NCBI GenBank assembly: GCA_013176395.1
Contig: JABMLP010000004.1
Coordinates: 682,001 to 746,000 of the forward strand
Source: Venturia oleaginea
Lineage: Eukaryota > Ascomycota > Dothideomycetes > Venturiales > Venturiaceae
Direction of reading: 5' to 3'
Length of the DNA stretch: 64,000 bases
Part shown: positions 9,908 through 21,771 of the stretch, in pieces
Numbering within the stretch: position 1 is the first letter of the stretch
How the letters are laid out: every line of letters starts with the position of its first letter
Translations under genes and position numbers: made by a program
Notes under the pieces: model-generated
Database searches by the model: none
What the model saw: only the letters and a program-made list of their open reading frames with translations
What the model was told of the DNA's origin: nothing

Positions 9908-11497
9908 ATGAACTCCTTGAACTTTCTTTCTGGGCGAAGTCCCACCCCGCCCTATTCAAACTCCCGACGATCCTCCTATGCCGGCCAAGACATCCTTGGG
10001 AACAGTACCGACTCCCAATTGCTCGACAAGGACATGATCGAAGCTGGACATGACAACGAAGGTCAAGATCCATTGTCGGACATGGACTTCACGGAGTCTA
10101 CACCATTGCTGGCTCATCAAAACTCCGACCACTTTGGCGACGTGAAACCTAATGGCTGGCGCTCCTTTCCGAAACGAATCACCACTGCGATTATAGGGAC
10201 GACCCATGTTGTCATACACACAATCACACTGCCCGCGCGCTATGTAATCTCATACTTTTACGACGACGAAGGCCGCTTTCACCCTTTCTTACCCTTTCTT
10301 ACCATTTGCCGCGTTCTCAACCCGCGAAAGCGAAGAAGAGTGAACGAGCCATTTTCACCCTCTGAAAAATTGGTCAATGAGATCGGGCGCACATCTAGTG
10401 ATGGCAATGGCAGCAAGAGAAGGCCGAGACGACCCCTATCCGTCGCTTCAGCTTCGTCAGCTGCAACTTCCGACTCAGAGGTGGACGAGAAGCGAGGCGG
10501 AGATGTTCCTGCAAGACACACCAGGTCGAAATCTGTGGCATCCGATGCAGATGAGATCGCGCCGCAACGGAGATCGATCCGCATAAAGCTACACAATGAA
10601 GACGCGCTCAAGAGGAGAAGGAAACAGCATGAGGATGCCAAAGCCCGAGCCGCAATGGATCCGTCTGATGAGAAGGAGGCCCTGGCCATGTCGCTGAAGT
10701 CACCCAACAGCCCCGGACACTCTAAATTGAAATTCCCGCGCGCTCCTGTCCCTCCGCGACCGCTGGTTCCTCGACGGCAACCTTCGTACTCGAAATCGCT
10801 TGCCAATGGACCGCGCAAGCAAAAGACACTTGTTATTGATCTCGACGAAACCTTGATCCACAGCCAGGCGAAAGGTGGAAGATTCTCAACTGGTCATATG
10901 GTTGAGGTTAGAATCCAGAACAGCATGGGCGGTGGAGGTCCTTTCGGGCCCCAAGTTCCAATCCTGTATTACGTGCACAAGCGCCCAAATTGTGATGAAT
11001 TTCTTCGAAAGGTATGTACCTCTCAGATTCTTGTGGCACATAAGAACTAAGTCTTGTCACTCAAAGGTCTCGAAATGGTACAACCTCGTGATCTTTACAG
11101 CATCCGTGCAAGAATATGCTGATCCAGTGACGGACTGGCTTGAGCTTGAGCGCTCTTATTTTTCAGGGCGCTATTATAGACAACACTGTGCGTTGCGGAA
11201 TGGCGCATATATTAAAGACTTGTCACAAGTTGAGCCAGATTTGAGTAAGGTGGCCATTTTGGACAATAGTCCTGTCAGCTATGTTTTTCACGAAGGTATG
11301 TTGTTGCTCATTGATCAGCAGAATGAAGCTAAGACTGACGCTGTCAAGACAATGCGATACCAATAGAGGGATGGATCAGCGATCCAACTGATAATGATCT
11401 TCTGCATTTGATACCACTCTTGGAAGGATTGGCACATTGTACTGATGTTCGAGCGGTGCTGTCAATGAGAATGGGACAGCCGCAACAGGAAGGTTGA
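9908..11497 (+). CDS. NEM1: Nem1-type nuclear envelope phosphatase (FCP1/SCP-like)
   Basis: Exons 9908-11011, 11067-11295 and 11349-11497; introns of 55 and 53 nt; 493 residues. Nem1 with Spo7 forms the nuclear envelope/ER phosphatase that activates the lipin Pah1. The start is the Met of MNSLNFLSGRSPTPP; the upstream in-frame extension looks non-coding. A hydrophobic region near residues 95-120 (IIGTTHVVIHTITLPARYVI) is the likely membrane part. A basic, Ser-rich linker follows. The catalytic FCP1 domain starts with VIDLDETLIHS (DxDxT signature) near residue 316. It continues across both introns with YVHKRPNCDEFL, VIFTASVQEYADPV and AILDNSPVSY, and ends with the usual DNAIPIEGW and DLLHLIPLLEGL. 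All hallmark acidic residues are present. Confidence 0.95.
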
Positions 11498-12470
11498 GCG
11501 CGGCTGTTTGACTTGGTTGGCTGAAGCCAAAGTGTATAGAGTACGTTATGAATAGAAGACGGATGTGGTCAACGGATGAATGGATGGAGATACCCGGTGG
11601 TGATATTATTTAGAGGATTGTCTGCAAGAAAATCTGGTACATCTTTTTGGCCCGCGTCGGTTTACATGTGCCGTTCATAGACGTCGCAATATTCAACATT
11701 GCCGTAGAGCCGTAGAGCGGGTTCTCGAGGTGCTTGCATTACATTCTTTCCGTATGGTCAACGATCCCGAGCTCGGTTATCAGACAAGGTAGCAGCGATA
11801 TATGCCGCCGCTCACTCGTATCACTGGCGGCATACATACCTCGTTAATAGAGTGGTTGTCGTATAGGCAGGCATTGTTTCGGAAGGTCTGCATCTTTTGA
11901 ACAAGGCTTTTGATTGAGAGGAAGTTTCGCGTCCTGAGGAAGATGTCCAGCTAGGCACCAGATTATTTTCCCAAGGGTCATGATTAACGGATTGAGTGTA
12001 CTTCCAAGAGGTGTGGCTCCTGGCAGATGTATCTTACTTGGGTCGTTATTGAAAGCCCTCAAAGCCTTCGTGTTATCAAGGGCTTTGATTGCTGATGGTA
12101 CGTATGGTTGAAAGATGCAGGGAAACTGATGCTTCTACCGCAGGGAAGCCCAAGGTCGCATTTCGCCATCAAGAATTGAGGACACGCAGACTTTCCGAGG
12201 GAATTTGAGAATGTGTATCTCTTGAAAGGGATATTAGAGGTCTTCTAAGCATCGCGCTCAATTGAATAGGTCTTGGAAGCGTGACTTCGCGAGCTCCAGA
12301 AAGCTTGAGAAAACGACGACCTCGATCGAACCAAGTCTCAGCAACACCACTTTTTCTTTTCCCACTCCTGCAGCCTCATTTCTCCTTTGCACGACAATAC
12401 AGGTTCTAATAGCATAATGCAACCTTAATTGTAAACCAACTGACTCAAATTGAGTTCCAGCACCTTCATC
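11498..12470. other. Gene-free stretch
   Basis: About 970 bp between NEM1 and ALG14. Only short shadow frames. It should contain the NEM1 3' region and the ALG14 promoter. No RNA gene or repeat recognised. Confidence 0.45.
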
Positions 12471-13346
12471 ATGCCCATACTTATCGTCATAATCCTCTCA
12501 ACTGCGCTCACCATCTTTATCGCTCTCATCATCGCCGCGACGACACGCCTAATCTCCATTCTCCCACACAACCGTCCCAAGCCTGAGACAAGAAGAAGAA
12601 AGAGAGCTTTCTCTATCACCGGTGCACCCAGTAAATACAACGACAATGCGCCCTCTCCCTCGAAGCCCGTAAACCCTCCCTACAACCACATCCTCATTGT
12701 CCTCGGTTCCGGCGGCCACACAGCAGAAATGATTCTCATGGTTCAAAACCTAGGTCTCCAAAAATGGAGGAGGAGAACATGGGTCGTAGGCAAAGGCGAT
12801 ATTCTTTCCGCTCAAAAAGCCGGTACAATTGAAGAGGAAATGTTCTGGAAATACGGGAATGGAGAGAGGAAAGTTGGACAATGGGATCTCAAACCTGTAC
12901 CCCGAGCGAGGGAGATACACCAATCTCTCTTGACGACGCCGTTTTCTGCCCTTCATTGCTGGTGGGAGTGCTGGGATATCATGATGAAATGGGATGCGCC
13001 GGACATTGTTTTGACAAATGGGCCGGGTACGGGTGTCATTGTTGCGCTTACTAGCCTGTTCTTAAGGTTCTTCGATTTCTGGGGGATGGGGCCAGCAAGG
13101 ACGAGAGTGGTATATGTGGAGAGTTTGGCAAGGGTCAGGGATTTGAGTTTGAGTGGGAGACTGCTTAAGAAGGTGGCTGATAGGCTCGTCGTGCAATGGG
13201 AAGAGCTACAGACGATGGGAGAATACGCGGGGCCACTCGTACTTGATGCTGTGATGGTGCAGGCCCAAGCTGAAGCTGAACTCGAGGACGACGACGATGA
13301 CGAGGAGTTGGAGAGGAGTGGAAGAAGAATAAGAGTTGAGATGTGA
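12471..13346 (+). CDS. ALG14: UDP-GlcNAc transferase subunit ALG14
   Basis: 291 residues, no intron. Alg14 anchors Alg13 to the ER membrane; together they add the second GlcNAc to dolichol-PP-GlcNAc for N-glycosylation. The ATG at 12471 (MPILIVIILSTALT) is chosen because the frame upstream of it has only a TTG. Residues 1-25 are the single membrane anchor. The family motif VLGSGGHTAEM is near residue 80, followed by VVGKGDILSAQKA, DIVLTNGPGTGV and VVYVESLARVRDLSLSG. The C-terminus has VQWEELQ and then a species-specific acidic tail (ELEDDDDDEELE). That tail is longer than in the yeast protein. Confidence 0.95.
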   Translation: MPILIVIILSTALTIFIALIIAATTRLISILPHNRPKPETRRRKRAFSITGAPSKYNDNAPSPSKPVNPPYNHILIVLGSGGHTAEMILMVQNLGLQKWRRRTWVVGKGDILSAQKAGTIEEEMFWKYGNGERKVGQWDLKPVPRAREIHQSLLTTPFSALHCWWECWDIMMKWDAPDIVLTNGPGTGVIVALTSLFLRFFDFWGMGPARTRVVYVESLARVRDLSLSGRLLKKVADRLVVQWEELQTMGEYAGPLVLDAVMVQAQAEAELEDDDDDEELERSGRRIRVEM

Positions 13347-13714
13347 GATACCATCTAAGATGACCATATTTGATAATTTGGATTTCAGCCCGACGATCAA
13401 TTCATTAATTCAATGCTCTGTGGCCTTACTTTCCTGCATCGAACAAACGGTAGGGATCGTAATTCAAGTTGAGCTGCTGTGGAGGAACAGATGCTGCTCG
13501 TCCTTTCCGCGTCCTCGCATGACGCGTCTTCATCAACAAACACTGACAGTTCGCGCCTCCAAAGCATAATACTTGGATCCCGACATACGCAGATTCCCGA
13601 GTATGTTTGCCACCACGACCATCGTTCTCGGGACGATGCATCTGAGTCACGCGATGATACCATCTCTCCACTCACTTCAACACCGACAAAGCCAGACCTA
13701 CGAGATCGCGCATC

Positions 13715-16507
13715 ATGACCCATCTACCGAAAGCAGTACCATATCCTGAGCGCTACTCTCCGAAGCGCAAGCCCGCTATCGACAACGAAGCCATCCACAA
13801 ACAGCTGGCCGAGGTCCTGGAGCATCGCGTGTCCGCATCCGCCACCACAGAGGTCTCTGAATCATCGCCTGCCTCAAGCTATGGAACTGCGCATGAGCGA
13901 AGCAATGCCGACTTTGAGGCTCAATCTTCGTCCAGTGAAGAATCAAAAATAAGCAACGCACCACATATTTCACTCAATGAACTTCTCGTGGGAAAAATTG
14001 ATACGAGACCACCGCCAACTCTCGTCTCAAGCCACCATCTCCGAGAAGTCCCAGAAAGCCACAAGCCTCCGACGAGTCAAGCACAGGACGTTCCGGCGTA
14101 TCCCATGAATAAGGAGAATATCAAACCATACGAAGTATGGGTCAACACCAAAGGCGTACCACTCAAATACTACTCATTCGCATTTTTGACGCAGGATCAG
14201 ACAGAGTACGTGCAAGAGCTTCAAGCCAATTGGAACAATACGTCAGTTCCACCGATTCGACCGGAAGCACCACTGGGCACCACTCTGCATCAGGCACTCA
14301 ATTCTCATTGTCTTGAAACTATGGAGCGTATTCCACCTGGGCAAGCGTGGAAACTCTCCAACAACAGATGCATCAATACCACCAAGACTTGGGAGGTAGC
14401 GCTGTCCGAAAAAGATTGTGACACAGGATCACCCGAAGCGATTGATAGGGACTCCGGCATCCAGAAATGCCGAGAACTTCGCGAAGAGCTACTTTCTCAG
14501 AGAAGCAATGTTGAAGAGATGGTGTCGACGAAGATTCTCTTGGCACGCGCCGTGTGGCAACAAGAAGCGTTCAAACAGATTGAGAAAGAGCGGGCTCGAG
14601 TTGTGGAATTGGAGGCTGAACTTTTCAAAGCCAAGAATGAGAAGCTTGCGGCTCAAAACGCTCTGTTGTGCGAGGTGGAGAAGCAGCATGAAAAGGGCGA
14701 TGTACACAATTTCAACGCAGTTACCCAACTTCTTGGCAACGAAAGCAACGAGAATACTGCTCTCTTGCTCGATTGTCATAAATTAAATAAAGCGCTTTTG
14801 GATCCTGCCCATCAGCCCGGTAATCCGATGAATCTCACCGAGGCTTTCGGCATGTTTCCGCGATTTGTATCATACCTCGAAAAGCGCAAATTGGTTCTGG
14901 AACAAGAGAAATCGCTCCTCGCCAAACTTATCGATGTCAGGCCATTCAGGAACGATAAAGCAAACCTCATTGGGATAACGATGGAAACGATCATACACAA
15001 TACACTTAATGCCAAAGCTGATGTGGAAACCAGGCTTGAAGCTCTGAAAGATCAGTTGGCGAGTTGGTCCACTGTCTCATCTCCTGGTCTTCCTGGAATG
15101 CCCTCCCCTCCAACTGGCGCCGCAGCTTACGGGCTAGATTCTCAAGAGGACGTGAAAAAAATGATTGAGCGTCTAGAAATTGAGAAACAGATCAAGGTGT
15201 ACGAATGGGCTGTGGCATCAACATTCTCGAAATACTGGAAAATCTACTGTCCTTACAAAACAGCCAAGGGCGAGTCTACGGATCTTTTTGATGAAGAGGA
15301 GGAGTATGAAGACAAGGATGAGCAGAAATACGAAGACGACTCCGACTACGAGGAGGATCCGTGCGCCAAATTGACTGAAGTAAAAGCGGCCATTGCCGCC
15401 GAGGATGGAGCCTTCTACGTACCGATGCCGAATAGCCCAGCTAGTATTACCAATGTTGTAAATCCTTCTGGCATATCCACGGCACGAACGATGCAATGGC
15501 TTTACGACATCATCATGCACGCTTGTCAGTCTTGGACCGAAGATGTGGTGAGACATCGCAACGCTTTGCAGAACAGACAGCGCGAAAACGAAAAATACAA
15601 CAAGAGCTTGGTGCAGATGACTGAACTGTTAAAACGGACACATTTCCAGAAAGCCCAAGCTGGGAAGCTGAATCGGAAGTTGCGCACCCAAGTCAAGGAA
15701 CTCGAGACGAGGATTGGTGAATATGTCCACTTCATGCAAAAGCTGGGTATCGAGTCCGACAAAGATCTCGGTTCGGAGGAATGTCTTTACAACTCAACCC
15801 AATCCTTGAAGGCTCTTAAAGACGAGAACCTCCGTTCCAAAATTCTAATCGACGGCCTCAACGAGCGCGTGGCAGACTTAACCCGGACCCTCGATCTCTG
15901 CGAAGAAGCAATGGTTCCATGGCCTTCTTCCAACCGCCTCGAAGAGTCTCTAGCAGAGAGTTTACACGTCTATGACCACATGTTTTCGAACCATAAAGCC
16001 TGGCTGAAGAATTTCGGCAAGGTCATGGGAAATCCCACTCTGGGCGAAGAGGTGTTTGATCAAACTGCGGATCCGGTCAAAGGCGCTGCCGCTAGTGCAT
16101 ACGTCGACGGCTTTCGCGATGACGACGGCGACGTCTTCGCAGACGGTTTCGCAATGCTGAATGCCATGGCCGAAGGCAAACCTGTCCCTGATCTTGAAGC
16201 GCGCATGGTTGCATCTCGCCAAGCTTCTCCCGAACGCCGAAAGCCGCCTGGACCGTATGATGAGCACTCACTCAAAGCACTTGAGATCTCGGAGAAGATT
16301 AATGAGACTGAGGCTTATAGGGCGAGAGGTGGCGGGTATAGAGATGAGGATGAGCAACTTCACAAGGAAATCCAGGCTATGAGTGGGCTTGTCAAGTTGA
16401 AGGAGGGACGGAATACCAAGTTCATTGAGAGATTTGAGGAGTTTGCTGAGGAGGTTGAAGGCTTTGCTTTGGATCTTGGGGAGGAGAGGAGTGTGGAGAA
16501 TGAGTGA
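13715..16507 (+). CDS. Hypothetical coiled-coil protein
   Basis: An uninterrupted frame of 930 residues starting MTHLPKAVPYPERYSPKRK. No catalytic domain or family recognised. Residues about 1-140 are Ser/Pro-rich. A conserved-looking block contains YEVWVNTKGVPLKYYSFAFL (residues 136-153). Helical coiled-coil segments lie near 245-335 (RARVVELEAELFKAKNEKL) and 620-690 (KLNRKLRTQVKELETRIGEY). Between them, around residues 525-550, is an acidic stretch (DEEEEYEDKDEQKYEDD). No signal peptide or membrane segment. The overall design suggests a cytoskeletal or scaffold-type protein, which is inference from composition only. It ends 350 bp from a convergent gene. Confidence 0.85.
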   Translation: MTHLPKAVPYPERYSPKRKPAIDNEAIHKQLAEVLEHRVSASATTEVSESSPASSYGTAHERSNADFEAQSSSSEESKISNAPHISLNELLVGKIDTRPPPTLVSSHHLREVPESHKPPTSQAQDVPAYPMNKENIKPYEVWVNTKGVPLKYYSFAFLTQDQTEYVQELQANWNNTSVPPIRPEAPLGTTLHQALNSHCLETMERIPPGQAWKLSNNRCINTTKTWEVALSEKDCDTGSPEAIDRDSGIQKCRELREELLSQRSNVEEMVSTKILLARAVWQQEAFKQIEKERARVVELEAELFKAKNEKLAAQNALLCEVEKQHEKGDVHNFNAVTQLLGNESNENTALLLDCHKLNKALLDPAHQPGNPMNLTEAFGMFPRFVSYLEKRKLVLEQEKSLLAKLIDVRPFRNDKANLIGITMETIIHNTLNAKADVETRLEALKDQLASWSTVSSPGLPGMPSPPTGAAAYGLDSQEDVKKMIERLEIEKQIKVYEWAVASTFSKYWKIYCPYKTAKGESTDLFDEEEEYEDKDEQKYEDDSDYEEDPCAKLTEVKAAIAAEDGAFYVPMPNSPASITNVVNPSGISTARTMQWLYDIIMHACQSWTEDVVRHRNALQNRQRENEKYNKSLVQMTELLKRTHFQKAQAGKLNRKLRTQVKELETRIGEYVHFMQKLGIESDKDLGSEECLYNSTQSLKALKDENLRSKILIDGLNERVADLTRTLDLCEEAMVPWPSSNRLEESLAESLHVYDHMFSNHKAWLKNFGKVMGNPTLGEEVFDQTADPVKGAAASAYVDGFRDDDGDVFADGFAMLNAMAEGKPVPDLEARMVASRQASPERRKPPGPYDEHSLKALEISEKINETEAYRARGGGYRDEDEQLHKEIQAMSGLVKLKEGRNTKFIERFEEFAEEVEGFALDLGEERSVENE

Positions 16508-16858
16508 GTGGTAGTTGTCTGGCTGTTGGATGATGTGTGCATGGATATGGTAAAGTTGTGTGGCGATAGTGGTTAATGTCAGGATATCCAGCTGATGATG
16601 AGCTTCTGGGGGGTGAAAGCTTATCAGTGTGAGCTCACGCCCTAGGAGATGTTTTAGGATGACTATGAATGGACTTCAGAGATGGCACTGAATGACCTGA
16701 TATCTTACGTTCGCCCTGTTTTCCTTGCTCCCGCGTCCGGGTTATCATGGAAATCACGGACTATATATTAGTCGTATCGATACTAAGCACCATGTCTCTC
16801 CATTCTGTTACCCAACTATGGGTTTCACATATCCAACTCATGATTGATTCATCTCTAG
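16508..16858. other. Convergent intergenic region
   Basis: 3' regions of two convergent genes meet here. No coding or RNA feature seen. Confidence 0.4.
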
Positions 16859-19730
16859 TTATCGAATATGCCGATCTCGACGATCCAGCCGTTCTATAGC
16901 TGCGTCAAGCAGACTATCATACTTATCCTTCAACTTTTCTTTGGCCTTTCCTTTTCCCTTCACTTTCGGTTCTTGCTGTTCTTCTTCATCATCGGCTAGC
17001 GCAGTAATATCCTCATCTTCATCTCCCAAATCACGACGGACACCAAATCCCCGCCCGATTTCAACGTCAAGATCTTGGATACTTCCTCTTCCGAGATTCG
17101 GTTCCTGGGTTTCTTCCTGGGAGTTTTTGGGGTTGGGGGTGGGGTTTGGGGTCTAAATGGCTACATTAGCAAATTCGAGCTAATACCATGCAGTTTCTAC
17201 TCACGAATCTACTTTGAGTTTGTCTAGACCTGTGGCTGTGTCTGCTAGAAATAAAACTTGCCTTCCCCTCGCCCACTCCAGAAACTGATTTCTTCTTGGC
17301 GCTCCCGAGTACTGAGACTGCTTCAGCTTTTTCAAATGATGGGTTTCTCTTGGGAGATCCAAAGGCTGATTTACCTTTAGCTTGTCCAAATGGCGAAGTA
17401 GTATCACCACGCTTATTCAGGGGAGAAGAAATTGCTTTATTCTTTGAGCTTTTCTTCTGTCTTGGATCTTCGTCTTCGTCTTCGCTGGAGGACGCAGGTT
17501 TTAGACGTTTGGATGCGTGGTTTTTGTAATCTTGTAATACTTCTTCAGAAGTTCCTCTGTGGGCTTTTTGTCCTTGTTTTGCTTGATCATCTCTTTTTCT
17601 TTTCTTGGGACTTTGAGAGGGTTCTTGTGCGTGATGGACATCATTGTTGTTGACTTCTTCTTCCTCTTCTTCTGATTCGCCGTGCACTGTGATTGAAACT
17701 CTCTGAGTACCGTGGTGCGCTGTGGTTCTGTTATCCATGTCCACTTCCGCATCATCTTCATTGCTGTCGTAAAATTCAACTTCGGGTCCATGTAGATAGT
17801 CACCGACATCATCTCCGGCTGAATCATCGCCATTATTGTTGCTCGAATTGAAGGGCTCATTGCCATCGATATCGCTATCACTGCCCCACGAATCGTTCAG
17901 GCCAAAGCCGATAGCGTCAGAGTCACTGTCACTATCAATAGTATCCTCATCGCCTGATTCCCACGCATATCCATCATGGCTGTCATCCCCAGAGGTCGTA
18001 TACTCACCCTCACAGCGATCAATCCACTTCTTAAATCTCACGCCCGCCTGCTTACCCCCATCTTCAATTTCGTCGTCGTATGTTTCATTTTTGCGCCTCC
18101 ATTTTCTCCCAGGGTGCGTCCAGCGCAAATCACGACGTGCTCTTCTTGACAAAACTGTCTCGCCCTGTTTTCTTGTCGCTTGCCAACTGATTCTAGGTAA
18201 ATACGAGTCCAACAGTGCTACGCGGCGATGCCTGCGTTCAGCATCTTCGTCTTCGGGTTTCCTCAAGTCTTCCAGCTTGGTCGGGCTGATCTCATGTTGC
18301 TTGCCTGATGATTTCCTCCTCCTTTTGGCAAGCTTGTACATTCTTCTCGTTGCCTCTACGACCTCGCGAGTCAGTTCTGGATTTGAAAGAATGCGTCTTC
18401 TGTTTCCCGAGGAGTGAGGACGAAGATCCCCTACAAGTTTGCGGGAGTCTTGGATTTTTCTCCTCTCCGCAAGAGAATGGTTTTCTATTCTCGATGAGGC
18501 TTCCATGGGCGCCATTTTCTCTCTTTGCCTACTTTTCTCCTCTTCCCCGTCCCATTGCATCTTAGCTTGGTGTATTAGGTAGACTTCCTCCTGGTCGATA
18601 TCCTTGGGCATTCCAGGCCAGTACCTTTCGCAATCAAGCCCCCAATCTTCCGGCAGCCGATGGTAGGGGTTTTCATCGAGCCATGTTTTCTGCGCTGGAT
18701 ATATTTCTTTCGGTACCACCATCAACAGATTTATTGCCTTGTCTTTCTTCCAACTCTTCTGGCCTTCAGGGCATAAGCTAAAATCGTTTCCATAGGAGAT
18801 TACCAACGTTTTAATATACTCGATCCGTGGCGATGTTGTAAATATGTCCCTGAATTCGTCTCTGAAGACTGTGCCCGGATCCAATCGATAGTACTGCATG
18901 ATCTGCTTCCAATAGTCACGACCGTCCACGGACCCATTAGGCCCGGCTTTCTCATGTTCAAAATAAATTTCAATATGCTCGGCCGTCTGTGGAAGTTGCT
19001 GCACCCAATGCTTCAGGCGATTTATAGCCCCAATGAACAAGGAAACGTCTGAGAGGTCTTTTGAAAAGGTATCTCCGCTGAATAAGCACGTCATTGCGAA
19101 CCTTTTACACTTCGAAAGTTCGCTCGTATACCATTGACTTCCATATCGCAGTAGTTGCGAAATCTCGAGGTGAAAGACGTGTTCGATTTTACTCTCGTCA
19201 GCACACCACATCTGATAAGTAGCGTTTAAAGCAGCTAATTTCCCCTTTCCTGTGAGACCTAGTAGAGCTTCATGACCTTTCGAGAAACAAAATGGTCGCG
19301 GGCCAGGAACGACCTCTCTCCAATTTCCAAAATAATGTATCTGAGGCGGGTCAAGGAATTCGAAATAGAGCTTGTAGATTTCGGTCTGAAGCTCAAGCAG
19401 GAGGCCCAAAAGTGTTGGTGCCGCTGCCTTTGACACGGCAGGTGGGGTCATGGCGTTTGTGAGGGCGTCAAGTGCTGGAACAAGGCGAGCAAGTGCCGGG
19501 CCGATTGTTGAAAGAGCTGGAGCTAGGCTGCTGAGAGCTGAGACGAAATTATGGAGAGCTGGCGTGAATACATCTAAGGCTGGTGCTGTTGCGCATGTTG
19601 AAGTTGTCGCTGGTATCCTTGTGTGAGCTGGGGCGATAGTCTTAGCTTTGAAGGTCTTCATAACTTGCTCTGGCTCTTCATCTGGCTCTTGGATGGCTGC
19701 TCCACTGAACCACTCTTTTCTGGAAGACAT
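16859..19730 (-). CDS. Hypothetical acidic protein with F-box-like N-terminal helix
   Basis: Exons 17205-19730 and 16859-17152 with a 52-nt intron (GTGAGT..TTTAG) give 939 residues. Without the splice the frame ends in an unrelated 13-residue tail; with it the protein continues to a charged helical end (KYDSLLDAAIERLDRRDRH). The Met at 19730 (MSSRKEWFSG) is used; the upstream frame lacks an ATG. Residues about 50-95 contain a repetitive Ala/Leu/Pro block (LAPALSTIGPALARLVPALD). LLELQTEIYKLYFEFLDPP near 105-123 resembles the short F-box-like or 2EXR-like motif at the head of many fungal proteins. A folded region without recognised family follows, then long Ser/Asp/Glu-rich disordered segments with Lys/Arg clusters resembling nuclear localisation signals. 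Function unknown. Confidence 0.85.
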
Positions 19731-20007
19731 GGTTGATTTCCGGCGCGTTGGGCTTGGAGAGCCGGGGATCCTCAAAAGCTGATGTTAAGGTAAGCCTTGG
19801 AGACACCCTTCTATAAGTGCAGAGTGAGTTATTGCGTGCAAACTTACCATGGTTGTCTTTGTTACGAACTTTAGACCTGCGTTCAGCAACTTTGAAAGTG
19901 CTTTGTGTCGAATGTGTCGAAGTGTTTGCGGATGACTCCACGCAAGCATCACCAAGGGATACTTTAACTAGTCGCGCCAGAGTGAGTAAAGATGCTTTGA
20001 GCAACGA

Positions 20008-21530
20008 TTATTCAATCACTTCACTCAGGCCTACAACCTGAGGATTCATATTGTAAGTACCATCCGGACAATTATCCGAAATCCACCGACCATTCTTCGC
20101 AGTCTGAACAATCTCTCCATCCAACACCAAATCCATTCTCTGCTCACCTGTTTGAAGACCCCCTGTGGTCGAATTGTAGTTCAAACCACCGACCAAACCT
20201 TGCTCCTGGATCTTCGAGTTTCCAGTATACAACCTTACCGCATAGCCGTTTGCTCCATCTTGCAAAACGATAGCCCAGTTCAGCTGATCTGTCGTGGTGT
20301 TAAAGCCGGCTGGTTTTGCATGATAGCCTCCCAAGCTTTCGTTGGGACATGAAGTGTTTTGCAAAATCGGTTTGTACCACATTGCGCCGACTGCATCTCC
20401 CGAGGCAGGTACCATAGCGTTGGAGTTGAGATTGTTTTTATAAGCATCGATGAAGGACGTGATGAGGGGTTGCCACGCAGTGTGTGGAGCAAGACCTGGA
20501 GCAGCGTAGATCTGCGGTAGTGCATCGGTGTTCTGTTCAGGCCATAGGTTGCCAATGTAATGGCTCTCAGGCCCATCGTTCTGCAGTAAACAGCATCAGA
20601 GACAGTATGGGATTCACAGTTGAGATCATTTCTAACCCATGTGATGATTTCAACAAAGTCCGGAGCAGGAGACATGCTGAGAACTCCAGCCATGCGTCTC
20701 GGCAGATTCAGATCACCCGGACGGTAAAGATTGGTGTCGTATGCATTCTTATATTGCAGTGAGCTAAGAGCTGAAAAAAAATTAGCATAAGAGTCATCTG
20801 TGAATGTGGGCAACCTGCCAATCATATACGTCTTCCCTCTCGCGCGTGCGCCAGCCTGAACAGTTCGATCGGGGCGGGTATCCCCAGGATAAGCTCCGCC
20901 TAATCCTGTTATCGCAGGTGGCCAAGCAGATTCCCAGCTGAACAGTCCATCCACAATGCCGCCCCAGTAATCCCACCATCCAGTTGCTGCATCATAATAA
21001 CCTTTTGTGTCATCGAAATCTGGAACAAAGTACGTGAAATCAGCAAACTTGTCCAAAAAGGATCTCCACGTCACATTTGTAAGTCCGGCGGAACTGAAGG
21101 TGCTGAGGAAGGATCGTCCGTTTGGCCCCTTGTAGTAGGCTTCGTGATTTTTGAATTCCTTGAAAATAGCGCTGTATTCGTCTGCACCACCAGGAGTTTG
21201 GATATCCATGCTCAAAAACAGCCAGAACTTTGCACCATAGTTGTCTCTCGTGTAATTGAACATATAGTCGAAGCTTTGCTTCACAAAAGGGAGCTTTGGG
21301 TTCCCAGAATTGAGAACGAAACCGTCAAGTCCCATGGCCACGGCATCATCAACGTCCTGATGTATATGTGCTTCCGTGGCTGTACCAACCTAGAAACTGT
21401 CAGCTTTACGTTGTCAGCCTAGTGGAAAGAGTAGATTGACCATGTAATGAGCAAAAACGGCTTTTGCACGAGCCCCTGGCACCAAGACTTGAGCGACACA
21501 AAGTAGCCATGCAGCATTGAAGACACGCAT
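20008..21530 (-). CDS. Secreted GH71 alpha-1,3-glucanase (mutanase)
   Basis: Four exons (21441-21530, 20815-21389, 20637-20763, 20008-20580) join in phase to 454 residues. GH71 enzymes hydrolyse alpha-1,3-glucan, a fungal cell-wall polymer, in septum cleavage, remodelling or attack on other fungi. Exon 1 is almost entirely a signal peptide (MRVFNAAWLLCVAQVLVPGA) followed by the family start KAVFAHYMVG. Exon 2 carries MGLDGFVLNSG, FWLFLSMDIQTPG, and YFVPDFDDT with the acidic catalytic region. Exon 3 gives YRPGDLNLPRRMAGVL and DFVEIITW; exon 4 continues with NDGPESHYIGNLWPEQ and a C-terminal beta-rich part. No carbohydrate-binding or linker domain follows, so this is a catalytic-domain-only form. 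A MITE lies about 240 bp upstream of the start. Confidence 0.92.
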
Positions 21531-21771
21531 TGGAGCTAAGGACTGAAAGGAGTTCTGGGAAACGTGATCGAAAGTGAAATATAGACGGATTATGGAAGAC
21601 AAGAGTAGAGAGCATATGCCAAATACTGTATCGAGTTGGTTCAGAATGAAGTTATGTTTTTCGCCCCTGCAACTTGCTTGCTTACTGTCTGGGTTCTGTT
21701 GAAGTATTTGTAACAGATCTGGAATGTCTCAGCGCATCCCACTGTATACACAAAGGCTAGCACTATTTCTT

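Noticed and set aside
12450..12470. ALG14 start at 12450
   Set aside because: The frame there begins with TTG, not ATG; the first ATG is at 12471 and directly opens the membrane anchor.
19731..19775. Earlier start for the 939-aa protein at 19775
   Set aside because: That codon is TTG; the first in-frame ATG is at 19730.
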